A DNA stretch of 42,636 nt from Mycolicibacterium moriokaense. Lineage in GTDB: Bacteria; Actinomycetota; Actinomycetes; Mycobacteriales; Mycobacteriaceae. The stretch's first letter is position 1, and each line of letters opens with the position of its first letter. The stretch covers positions 1-42,636 of the forward strand of contig NZ_QQBJ01000034.1 of NCBI RefSeq assembly GCF_003347205.1. Reading direction: 5' to 3'. Position numbers and translations under genes: made by a program. This document shows, piece by piece, positions 34,251 to 41,690 of this stretch. Under the pieces are notes generated by a model. It ran no database searches and was not told the origin of the DNA. It saw only the letters and a list, made by a program, of their open reading frames with translations.

Positions 34251-34769
34251 ATGACTACCGAGAAGTTGACGATGGCCCAACAGGTCGCGGCCAAGACCCG
34301 CGAAGCGGGACCCGATCACGATCCCTCGTCGTTGGCGCTCCCGCTTGCGCTCTACCGTGCCGTGACGGCGTTCGGCCGGGTAGCCGTCGATGAGCTTGCG
34401 CCTGTTGACCTTTCGATGAGCCAGTTCAATGTTCTCACCGTCCTCAAGCGGGCCGACGGGCCGATCACCATGGGTGCACTGGCCGATTCGATTTCTGTAC
34501 GCCAAGCCAGCCTGACGAGCGTGGTGGACAGCCTGACCAAGGCAGGGTTGGTCACGCGCAAGATGAATCCCCGCGATCGGCGCTCGGTAGTGGTCGCGAT
34601 TTCGAAGAAGGGGGATCAGTTCATGACCGAGTTTCTGCCCGGTCATTACGACTTCCTCGAGGGACTCTTTGGCGGTATCAACCCGCGACACAGGCAGCAG
34701 CTCCTCGCACGACTGAACGAACTTATAGATTGCTTGGAGAATTATCCGACCGGCCAGCGCACCTCCTGA
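34251..34769 (+). CDS. MarR-family transcriptional regulator 2
   Basis: A MarR-type winged-helix regulator of 172 residues from ATG 34251, which has AAGGGA four bases upstream. In-frame ATG 34212 would add 13 residues but has no spaced ribosome site. The helix-turn-helix ITMGALADSISVRQASLTSV lies near 74-93, with the wing PRDRRSVVVAISKKG near 106-120. It precedes the hydrolase/RHO-5 operon and is a candidate controller of it; inverted repeats upstream suggest autoregulation. Confidence 0.88.
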   Translation: MTTEKLTMAQQVAAKTREAGPDHDPSSLALPLALYRAVTAFGRVAVDELAPVDLSMSQFNVLTVLKRADGPITMGALADSISVRQASLTSVVDSLTKAGLVTRKMNPRDRRSVVVAISKKGDQFMTEFLPGHYDFLEGLFGGINPRHRQQLLARLNELIDCLENYPTGQRTS

Positions 34770-34780
34770 TCGGTAGCCGG

Positions 34781-34888
34781 ACAAAAGATTGTGACCGCCG
34801 ATATGGACTGGGCCCCATCCTCGAACTGACCGGGCGATGCTACGACTTCTACAACGTTGAGCGCCTTCACAACTACCTCGGTACTTAG
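34781..34888 (+). pseudogene. Possible transposase C-terminal remnant
   Basis: A short frame ending at TAG 34886 encodes DFYNVERLHNYLGT. This resembles the FYNxxRxHSxLGY end of IS3/IS481-type DDE transposases. No start, catalytic residues or terminal repeats are visible nearby, so it would be a decayed relic at a junction between catabolic blocks. The motif is short, and chance cannot be excluded. Confidence 0.4.
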
Positions 34889-35208
34889 CTATGGAGTTTC
34901 GGAGCGCGCTCTGATGCTCCCTTGGCAGTCCTCGCCTCGCATACCTTACGGCTCGAAATGGCCGGTCAGATCGGCGGCACTCAGGTAATGAGCACTGCCG
35001 AGAAGAAGATTCGCTCGGCGGCTAGGCTGCGTCCTCCTACGTGTCACCTAAAGGCTCCAGTGCGGCGTTCAGCGTTGGTCGTAACGTGTCGAATGACATT
35101 GCCACACAGGGGAATCGTTGATACGACGCGGCACGACCGCAGCGAAGAACTGCGTGGATGATGGTCGATGTTTGCGTCGGCAGCCGCACCGCTGCGCCGG
35201 CTTCCCTA
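34889..35208 (+). other. Gene-poor gap
   Basis: About 320 bases with no gene I can support. A 79-codon frame (34922-35161) has no recognisable motif and no good ribosome site. The region adjoins the possible transposase relic and may be decayed DNA. Confidence 0.5.
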
Positions 35209-35248
35209 GCAAGACCTATTTACAGAGAAACCTAAATTTCTATCTTGC
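35209..35248 (+). promoter_or_regulatory. A/T-rich nested inverted repeat before the hydrolase/RHO-5 operon
   Basis: Outer arms GCAAGA/TCTTGC (35209-35248) enclose AGAAA-CCTAAA-TTTCT (35226-35241). TTTACA (35219) and TATCTT (35241) are 16 bases apart and could form a promoter. The half-sites TTTACAGA and ATTTCTATC recur at 40352-40372 before the next operon. Confidence 0.45.
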
Positions 35249-35307
35249 AGATATTCGGAAGCTGTGGTAAAACGTTGTTACCGAACTTGCTGAGAGGACG
35301 TCCGAGG

Positions 35308-36207
35308 TTGCTCAAAGACACTTCGATTTGTGTGAGCTTGCTTGGGGCGGAGACACGCTTCGTGTATGTCGATGGCATCCGAACTCGGACAATTCAGGCG
35401 GGCGAAGGTCCGGACCTGATTCTCATGCACGGGGGAGGTGGTCACGCCGAAGCCTTCGCACGCAACGTGTCGGCGCTGTCGCGTCATTTCCGGGTGCATG
35501 CGCTGGATCTGTTGGGTCACGGTCTCACCGGTCCTTGCGATGTCGCCCCGGGGCGAAAGGACTATGTCAGTCACCTTCTCGGATACATGGACCAGGAAGG
35601 TATCGATCGAGCCCACTTGTTAGGCGAGTCGTTGGGAGGTTGGATCGCGGCGTGGACTGCGCTGAAACATTGCGACCGTGTCGACCGGTTGATCTACGTG
35701 TGCGGCGCGCGATTGACACTGCAGGTCGGCGCCGATGCCGAGGCTCGCACCGCTGCCGGGCGCGCAGAGCTTGCCCGACTCACCCAGCAATTCCTGGCTG
35801 ACCCCAGTCCGGCGAATGTACGGGAGAGAATGGCCTGGCTTTTCCACCAGCCTGACCGCGATCTGACCGATGAACTGGTGGCGCTGCGGTGGGCGCTCTA
35901 CCAGACCGAAGAATCGCGGTCGGCGATGACCAATTCGACGGCGCCGCCATCAGCGGCCACTGCGCAGGACAATCTCACGGCTGAGCGGCTGGCTGGCTTG
36001 AGCACGCCCACGCTAGTTCTGTGGACGAGTCACAATCCCTCGGCGACTGTGGATTTCGGCCGGCGCGCAGCCGAGCTGATTCCCAATGCCGAATTCGCAT
36101 TGATGGAGGACTGTGGCCATTGGCCGCAATGGGAACGGCCGGAGGAATTCAACCAGATCATCACCGACTATCTCAACGGTGATCGCGCATCCCGAGGGCA
36201 GGGTTGA
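35308..36207 (+). CDS. Alpha/beta hydrolase, meta-cleavage-product (C-C bond) hydrolase type
   Basis: A 299-residue alpha/beta hydrolase if started at TTG 35308 (GAGAGGA upstream); TTG 35245 and GTG 35332 are alternatives. Features are the LMHGGGG oxyanion region near 43-49, nucleophile S108 in GESLGGW, and H271 in DCGHWPQWE, which is typical of MhpC/BphD-type C-C hydrolases. The position of the acid aspartate is occupied by N243 (SHNPS). It opens an operon with an oxygenase, a dehydrogenase and an extradiol dioxygenase, so hydrolysis of a ring-fission product is the natural role. Confidence 0.85.
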   Translation: MLKDTSICVSLLGAETRFVYVDGIRTRTIQAGEGPDLILMHGGGGHAEAFARNVSALSRHFRVHALDLLGHGLTGPCDVAPGRKDYVSHLLGYMDQEGIDRAHLLGESLGGWIAAWTALKHCDRVDRLIYVCGARLTLQVGADAEARTAAGRAELARLTQQFLADPSPANVRERMAWLFHQPDRDLTDELVALRWALYQTEESRSAMTNSTAPPSAATAQDNLTAERLAGLSTPTLVLWTSHNPSATVDFGRRAAELIPNAEFALMEDCGHWPQWERPEEFNQIITDYLNGDRASRGQG

Positions 36208-37523
36208 TGGAGACAATCTCTTCCATAACAGGCTCGGCGGGGCTCGTCGACTCCTCGGCCTTCTACGACGAGGCGGTGTACCAGCGGGAACTCGAAGTCA
36301 TCTTCAAGCGTTCGTGGCTCTTCGTCGGCCATGAGTCCATGATCCCCAGGCCCGGTGACTTCCGCACGACCTATATGGGCGACGATGCGGTGATCGTGTG
36401 CCGGGATAAGGAATCCGGTGTTCGTGTGCTGCTGAACAAGTGTCGGCACCGGGGCAATAAAGTCTGTCAGTTCGACAAGGGCAATGCCAACATCTTTCGC
36501 TGTAGCTACCACGGCTGGAGTTACGACACCGCCGGGCAGTTGCGCGGTGTTCCGCTAGCCGAAAGCGCCTATGGACCGCAGTTCGACAAGTCCAGTATGG
36601 GTCTGGTTTCGCCGCGGGTGGCTACCTACAAAGGACTTATCTTCGCGTGCTGGGATCACTCGGCGCCGCCGCTGACCGAATACCTGGGTGAGGGCCTTCT
36701 GTGGTACCTCGACAACTTCCTACTCGACAGCGACCCCAACGGCCTGCAGGTTGTTCCCGGCCTGCACCGCTATCTCATGCCCGTCAACTGGAAGTTGTTG
36801 GCCGAGAACTTCGGCGGCGACCAGTACCATTTTGCGGCCACTCATGGATCGGTCGCCGCACTGTCGAAAGCGGGGCGGACTGCCCGCATTGACTTCTCGA
36901 TTGACGAGGGTCAGCACTACAGCGTGGTTCTCGATGGCGGCGCACCCCATGGGTTGCTACAGCTGGCAGTCGGTAAGAATTTTTATCAAGACGATCTCGC
37001 CCAAGCCGAGACGCTCGGTGCCGAAGCGGTCCACTGGCTAACCGAGCGGCAGCGTCTGCAAGACGAGCGGTTGGCGGCATACTCCGTGCAGCCCTACAGC
37101 TTTCATGTGGCCAATATCTTCCCGAACTTCAGCATGATTGGCATGGGCACGGCCTTCTATGGCCGGGGTTTCATCATGTGGCAGCCTCGGGGACCGCGGT
37201 TGACCGAGGTTTGGGAGTGGTGTTTGGTGGAAAGCTCCGCGCCCCGCTCGGTCAAGGAACGCATGGTCTTCGTCTTGAGTCAGCGGCAGTCGGCGGCCGG
37301 CCTCGTGACGCCCGATGATCACGAAAACTTCGAACGATTGTCCGACGCCCTTGAGACGGGAATCGCCCGGGAGGTGCCGTTCAACTACTCGCTTGGCGAG
37401 GACGTCGAACCGGTGGAGTCGCTGATCGCGGAGTTACCCGGCAATGTCAGGCCACAGGTCAGCGAAACCTACCAGCGTGAGTTCTACCGGCACTGGCATC
37501 GAACCATGACGGAGCCGGCCTAG
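36207..37523 (+). CDS. Rieske ring-hydroxylating oxygenase, alpha subunit (RHO-5)
   Basis: A 438-residue alpha subunit from ATG 36207, which shares one base with the hydrolase stop (TGATG). Rieske ligands are C79, H81, C99 and H102, with CSYHGW in place of CPYHGW. The iron ligands D205, H208 and H213 follow NWK (194-196) and have the same numbers as in naphthalene dioxygenase. It is the oxygenase of an aromatic-ring operon that also carries a dihydrodiol-type dehydrogenase and a LigB-type ring-cleaving enzyme. Substrate unknown; an aromatic carboxylate is possible. Confidence 0.94.
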   Translation: METISSITGSAGLVDSSAFYDEAVYQRELEVIFKRSWLFVGHESMIPRPGDFRTTYMGDDAVIVCRDKESGVRVLLNKCRHRGNKVCQFDKGNANIFRCSYHGWSYDTAGQLRGVPLAESAYGPQFDKSSMGLVSPRVATYKGLIFACWDHSAPPLTEYLGEGLLWYLDNFLLDSDPNGLQVVPGLHRYLMPVNWKLLAENFGGDQYHFAATHGSVAALSKAGRTARIDFSIDEGQHYSVVLDGGAPHGLLQLAVGKNFYQDDLAQAETLGAEAVHWLTERQRLQDERLAAYSVQPYSFHVANIFPNFSMIGMGTAFYGRGFIMWQPRGPRLTEVWEWCLVESSAPRSVKERMVFVLSQRQSAAGLVTPDDHENFERLSDALETGIAREVPFNYSLGEDVEPVESLIAELPGNVRPQVSETYQREFYRHWHRTMTEPA

Positions 37524-37525
37524 CC

Positions 37526-38041
37526 ATGGACACCAGCCAGTTGGACGTGGAACTGCGTCTGCGAATACACGAATTCTATGCGCGGGAGACCATGTTTCTC
37601 GACGATGGGCGGCTGGACGAGTGGCTGCGCTTCTTGGCACCGGATGTCAGATACACGATGCCGTTCCCAGAGTCCAGCACACATCCGCTCGGCGATGATG
37701 ATGACGACCTACCGCCGTTTCTGCTGTTCAACGACGACTATGAATCATTGAAACTCAGAATTGCCCGTCTGGCTACCGGGCTCGCCCCGGGAGAAACTCC
37801 GCGTACGACCACCCAGCGCATAGTCAGCGACATCCTGGTCACGGATGCGTCCGATCAAGAGTTCAGCGTCCGATCCAGCGTATTGGTGTTCCTCGTACGC
37901 CATGAACGCCACGAGAACTTCTTCATCGGCAAAAGACAAGACGTGCTACGCCGAGACGAAGACTCGGGCCTGCTTCTGGCCGCCCGGGCCATCACTCTGG
38001 CTCATAGCGTTCTTCCACGAGCGATTTCGATCTTCTTCTAA
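37526..38041 (+). CDS. Ring-hydroxylating oxygenase, beta subunit (partner of RHO-5)
   Basis: A 171-residue NTF2-like beta subunit, two bases after its alpha gene. It has an N-terminal helix (RIHEFYARETMFLDDGRLDE), WLRFLAPDVRYTMPF, an acidic loop with five consecutive aspartates near 57-61, NDDYESLKLRIARLATG near 70-86, and the terminal LPRAISIFF. The Asp-rich loop is unusual but does not disturb the family pattern. Confidence 0.92.
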   Translation: MDTSQLDVELRLRIHEFYARETMFLDDGRLDEWLRFLAPDVRYTMPFPESSTHPLGDDDDDLPPFLLFNDDYESLKLRIARLATGLAPGETPRTTTQRIVSDILVTDASDQEFSVRSSVLVFLVRHERHENFFIGKRQDVLRRDEDSGLLLAARAITLAHSVLPRAISIFF

Positions 38042-38072
38042 AGCCCAGCAATAGCCCTCAGATAGGTCGCAC

Positions 38073-39302
38073 ATGACAGATGTCGCTTCACGCGAACTCG
38101 GCCTCGGATTTCTCGGAATCGGTCAGGCTGTCGCCAGAATTTTCCAGCAGTACCCGGACATGTCGACACTGCCGTATCGGGTTGTGGCGGCAGCAGATAC
38201 CCGGCCACACTCGCTCGCCCGCTTCGCGAGCGAGTTCTCAGGCCACACCTACACGAACGCAGAGCAGCTGTGCGCGGATCCAAGCGTGGACGTCGTCTAC
38301 ATCGCTACTCCTCCCGAGCTGCACCGGGAGCATGCGCTAATGGCCGCACATTACAGAAAACACATGATCGTCGAAAAGCCGTTGGCCATGTCGATCGACG
38401 ATTGCACTGCAATGGTTGAGGCGGCCCACGCGGCGGGCGTACAGCTGATGGCCGGCCACACACACAGCTTTGACGCGCCGGTGCGAGCGATGGCCGAACT
38501 GGTAGGCAGTGGCGATCTCGGCGAGTTGCTCATGGTCAACACCTGGAACTTCAATGACTTCAATCGGCGACCGTGGCCGACTTTGGAATTGCGCTCGACC
38601 AGTGGGCCAGTTCTCAACCAGGGACCCCACCAGGTCGACATCGTGCGGCAAATAGTCGGCGGTCTGGCCAGAACAGTACGCGCGTCGACAATATGGGACG
38701 ACGTCCGGGAATGCGTCGGGGGATACACCTGTCACCTTGGATTCAAATCGGGAGCTTCCGCCACGCTCGTCTATGACGCCCGAGCCTTCTTCGATGTCGC
38801 GGAGTTGCACTCGTGGGTGGCAGAAGACGGCGGCCGCCGCAGCCCCCAAGCGAACCAGCGAGTGGCCAGCAACTTCGCTCAGCTCAGTCAGGACCCTGAC
38901 CAACTCGAAGTCGCACTGGAAGCTCAGAAGGAACAGGGCCGCTACGGTGCTGCGACGACGACCGAAGAATCACAGGAACTGTGGGGTTACTCCGCGCCGG
39001 GAGAGATCGTCCACCACCCCTACTTTGGCCTGACCGTGGTGTCCTGCGAACGCGGCGCGATCAGGCAGTCGCCCGACGGCCTGGTGGTGTACGGGCAAGA
39101 CGGATTGCAGGAAATACCGGTCGCCCGCACGATGCGGGGCAGGGCCGCCGAGTTGGCTGAACTACATCGTGCGATCACTCAGGACCGCCCTGTTCAGCAC
39201 GACGGCCGCTGGGGGCGCGCCACGCTCGAAGTATGTTTCGCCATCCTGCAATCGGCCTACGAAGAACGCGAAGTCGTTCTCTCCCACCAGGTAGCGCTGT
39301 GA
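38073..39302 (+). CDS. Gfo/Idh/MocA-family dehydrogenase
   Basis: A 409-residue NAD(P)-dependent oxidoreductase. The N-terminal Rossmann motif GFLGIGQAV lies near 12-20, the catalytic-lysine motif EKP at 101-103 (K102), and GPHQVDIV near 185-192. Length and context match the phthalate cis-dihydrodiol dehydrogenases of this family (Pht4 type, about 410 residues). I therefore infer that it rearomatises the RHO-5 product to a catechol. Gene neighbours on both sides are aromatic catabolic. Confidence 0.87.
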   Translation: MTDVASRELGLGFLGIGQAVARIFQQYPDMSTLPYRVVAAADTRPHSLARFASEFSGHTYTNAEQLCADPSVDVVYIATPPELHREHALMAAHYRKHMIVEKPLAMSIDDCTAMVEAAHAAGVQLMAGHTHSFDAPVRAMAELVGSGDLGELLMVNTWNFNDFNRRPWPTLELRSTSGPVLNQGPHQVDIVRQIVGGLARTVRASTIWDDVRECVGGYTCHLGFKSGASATLVYDARAFFDVAELHSWVAEDGGRRSPQANQRVASNFAQLSQDPDQLEVALEAQKEQGRYGAATTTEESQELWGYSAPGEIVHHPYFGLTVVSCERGAIRQSPDGLVVYGQDGLQEIPVARTMRGRAAELAELHRAITQDRPVQHDGRWGRATLEVCFAILQSAYEEREVVLSHQVAL

Positions 39303-39321
39303 CTCCAGAGAAGGAGGAATC

Positions 39322-40278
39322 GTGGGTGAGATTGTAGCGGGCTACGCGTCGTCCCATGCCTTCACTTTCATCCCGCCGAGCAGGTGGGAAGTCTTCCGTA
39401 GAAAGAACAGGAAGAACTACACATTGCGACGCGGTAAGAACGCACCTTGCCCGCCAAAGACAGACGAAGAACCATTCGACGCCGCCGCGGCGCGCTACAC
39501 GCACATTGAAAACGGGCTTCAACGGCTGCGGGACAGCATTAAACGCGACCGACTCGATTGCCTGATCATCATCGGCGATGACCAAAACGAGAACTTCGAC
39601 GGTTCTGCACTGCCCCAGATAGCCATCCACACAGGAGCGGGGTTCGAAGTGTCCGACCGCTTCTTGCCGGCCGCGCGGTTCTGGAAAAGCTCGCCCGAGC
39701 TCAGTAAGGACTTGAGTGAGCACACCGTCGAGGCGGGCTTTGACGTCGCCACCGTCGTCGATTTCCGTGAGACAACCTTGCATTCACACGCCCATGGCGA
39801 GATTGTGGCCAACATTCTCGGAGACCACGAAGTCCCAGTGGTGTTGGTCTTCCTCAATGCCGTTCATGTGCCGTCGTTGTCGCCTAAGCGGTGCTTCGCG
39901 CTCGGATGTGCGATTGGCGACGCCGTGCGATCACGGCGCCCCGCAGGCGAGAGGATAGGTCTTTACGCGTCCGGCGGGCTCTCACACTTCACAGCGGGCT
40001 TTCCGTGGGCTGCCTATGACGGGCCGCGCGTCCACGGCTCAATCGACGACGAGTTCGATCGCCGCACTCTGAAGGTCCTCGCCGCCGGGAACGGCTACGA
40101 GCTGAGCAAGCTGACCAGCGAAGACTTGCTCAACTCCGGCAACATCGAGCTGAGATCGTGGATATGTGCTGTCGGCGCTGTCGGCGGCAACACCCCATGG
40201 ACCAGCGTCTACGAGCCGATCCCCCGCGCGCTGATGGGAATGGCCGTCGCGTGGACCGACCCCGACGTCACCACTTAG
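39322..40278 (+). CDS. Class III extradiol ring-cleavage dioxygenase (LigB type)
   Basis: A 318-residue LigB-superfamily enzyme that cleaves a catecholic ring next to its hydroxyls using Fe(II). Metal ligands H12 and H61 have the same numbers as in protocatechuate 4,5-dioxygenase LigB; E276 in NIELRSW is the likely third ligand and H222 in GGLSHF the acid/base. A GDDQNENF motif lies near 86-93. GTG 39322 has AAGGAGG upstream. No separate LigA-like small subunit is present, so it is probably a one-subunit enzyme such as the gallate or meta-cleavage types. Confidence 0.9.
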   Translation: MGEIVAGYASSHAFTFIPPSRWEVFRRKNRKNYTLRRGKNAPCPPKTDEEPFDAAAARYTHIENGLQRLRDSIKRDRLDCLIIIGDDQNENFDGSALPQIAIHTGAGFEVSDRFLPAARFWKSSPELSKDLSEHTVEAGFDVATVVDFRETTLHSHAHGEIVANILGDHEVPVVLVFLNAVHVPSLSPKRCFALGCAIGDAVRSRRPAGERIGLYASGGLSHFTAGFPWAAYDGPRVHGSIDDEFDRRTLKVLAAGNGYELSKLTSEDLLNSGNIELRSWICAVGAVGGNTPWTSVYEPIPRALMGMAVAWTDPDVTT

Positions 40279-40351
40279 AGCGTCGAGCGTGAGCCACGCG
40301 GGCGCACGGTTTTGCCGGTTGACCCGACTGCGTCGCCACCATAGCCTCTGT

Positions 40352-40374
40352 TTTACAGAAAGGATTTCTATCCT
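40352..40374 (+). promoter_or_regulatory. Repeat of the TTTACAGA/ATTTCTATC element before the second operon
   Basis: TTTACAGA (40352-40359) and ATTTCTATC (40364-40372) repeat the half-sites seen at 35219-35244, with 5 fewer bases between them. Locally, AGAAA-GGA-TTTCT and GGAT-TTCT-ATCC form overlapping inverted repeats. A shared regulator for the two operons is inferred. The rest of the 233-base gap (40279-40511) shows nothing else. Confidence 0.45.
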
Positions 40375-40511
40375 CCAGTGGATCTATCGGTCGATGAATT
40401 GAACTAGTCACGGAATGGAAGTAATTGGCTCGTGGCGGAGGTGCAGCTTCAGCCTGGGGCCTCGAGAGGCCAATCGCTCACATAGAGACCGATAAGAAGG
40501 AGGCGACACGG

Positions 40512-40622
40512 ATGGCCATTTGCGCTGCCAGGAGCGCCCATCGCAGTTGGTACCAGGCGCCCGCGAACTTGGGCATCGCCGCCAAGGGCGGCGTCGGCAC
40601 CGATAGCCGGGGCTCGCGATGA
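40512..40622 (+). CDS. Small protein of 36 residues coupled to the decarboxylase gene
   Basis: ATG 40512 has a perfect AAGGAGG (40497-40503) eight bases upstream, and its stop overlaps the ATG of the next gene (ATGA). The peptide (start MAICAARSAHRSW, end GVGTDSRGSR) has one Cys, several Arg and no hydrophobic helix. The family is not recognised. It may be a leader that couples translation, a small subunit, or the relic of a longer gene. An extension to 40425 is possible but lacks a ribosome site. Confidence 0.55.
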   Translation: MAICAARSAHRSWYQAPANLGIAAKGGVGTDSRGSR

Positions 40623-41398
40623 GCTCCACCCCGTCGGCAAAAGGGCTAGACACTGAACGACACGCCATCGCGCTGGCCTGTCGCGTCCTGGCGGCGCGCG
40701 ACTTGGCGCCAGGCATCCTCGGCCACATCAGCCTGCGCGTCGACAAGGATCGACTGCTGATCCGATGCCGTGGTCCACACGAGCGAGGGCTCGCGTTCAC
40801 CCGTGCAAAAGACATCCGGGTGGTCACGTTGGACGGTCAAGAGGGCGCCCCAGGAGAACTCGACGACGGTTACCAGCCGCCAAACGAGTTGCCACTGCAC
40901 AGCGAAGTGCTCCGCACCCGACGCGATGTCAATGCCGTGGTCCATGCGCACCCCGTGGCGGTAGTTGCCGCCGATCTCGCCGGTCTGGGCGTCCGGCCGA
41001 TCGTCGGAGCGTTTGACATCCCCGGTTTTAGGCTCGCCGTGGATGGCGTGCCGGTCTATCGGCGAGGCGTCTTGGTGCGCAATCGGCAACTCGCCCAGGA
41101 AATGGTTGCTGCTATGGCGGACCGGCCGGTGGTCGTTCTCCGGGCCCACGGCCTCACTAGTGCTGCGGAATCCGTTGAGCGGGCCGTACTACAGGCCATC
41201 AGCGTCGACACGATATCGCGTTTGTCGCTTCAGATCGCTTCTGCTGGTGGCACTCTGGCTGATTTGCCCGACGATGATGCAGCAGAGCTGCCCGACCTGG
41301 GGAATGCGTTTAACGAGACCATCGCGTGGCGTCACGAGTTGGCACGCCTCCAAACCCATCGTTCGTCGCGTCACACCTCCAAAAAACGATCCTCATAG
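40619..41398 (+). CDS. Class II aldolase/adducin-family decarboxylase or aldolase
   Basis: A 259-residue class II aldolase-fold protein with metal-binding H109 and H111 (HAHP) and H177 (RAHGL), plus E90 in PPNELPLHSE. The N-terminal ILGHISLRV (about 34-42) and CRGPHERGLAF (about 50-60) resemble the actinobacterial 3,4-dihydroxyphthalate decarboxylases (PhtC type). With the Gfo/Idh dehydrogenase upstream this suggests decarboxylation of a dihydroxy aromatic acid (inference). Fuculose-phosphate-type aldol cleavage is the alternative reading of the fold. Confidence 0.85.
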   Translation: MSSTPSAKGLDTERHAIALACRVLAARDLAPGILGHISLRVDKDRLLIRCRGPHERGLAFTRAKDIRVVTLDGQEGAPGELDDGYQPPNELPLHSEVLRTRRDVNAVVHAHPVAVVAADLAGLGVRPIVGAFDIPGFRLAVDGVPVYRRGVLVRNRQLAQEMVAAMADRPVVVLRAHGLTSAAESVERAVLQAISVDTISRLSLQIASAGGTLADLPDDDAAELPDLGNAFNETIAWRHELARLQTHRSSRHTSKKRSS

Positions 41399-41690
41399 GC
41401 ACCTGGCGGGCCATGCGGCCACGAGCTCACGGCCATCGCCGCGGACGGTCTGGGACGCCGCTTCCAATCCCGTCGAATCGCTGGTGTAGACACCCTGCAC
41501 CGTCCTCGCCCGAGCATTGCTTAGCGTGCGGACCGCACGCAGTCGTTCGCAGTTTCCAACCCTGGTCGTGAGACCCGCGTGAATCGGAGCTTCGACCGCG
41601 CTGTGCGGATAGACCCCCCATTCTACGACGAGGAAGCTAATCAGCAAATGAAGAGCAGCTGTAACGGCGACACCACCGGAGGGCAATAGT
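41399..41690 (+). other. 292-base gap between decarboxylase and BphB-like gene
   Basis: No gene is supported. The minus strand is open through this region and into the next gene, but it has no motif and no ribosome site. Only the CGGAGGG ribosome site (41678-41683) of the next gene was identified; no terminator or promoter is convincing. Confidence 0.45.

Noticed and set aside
34922-35161. 79-codon frame between marR and the hydrolase
   Set aside because: No good ribosome site, no domain, and it lies in a region that looks decayed.
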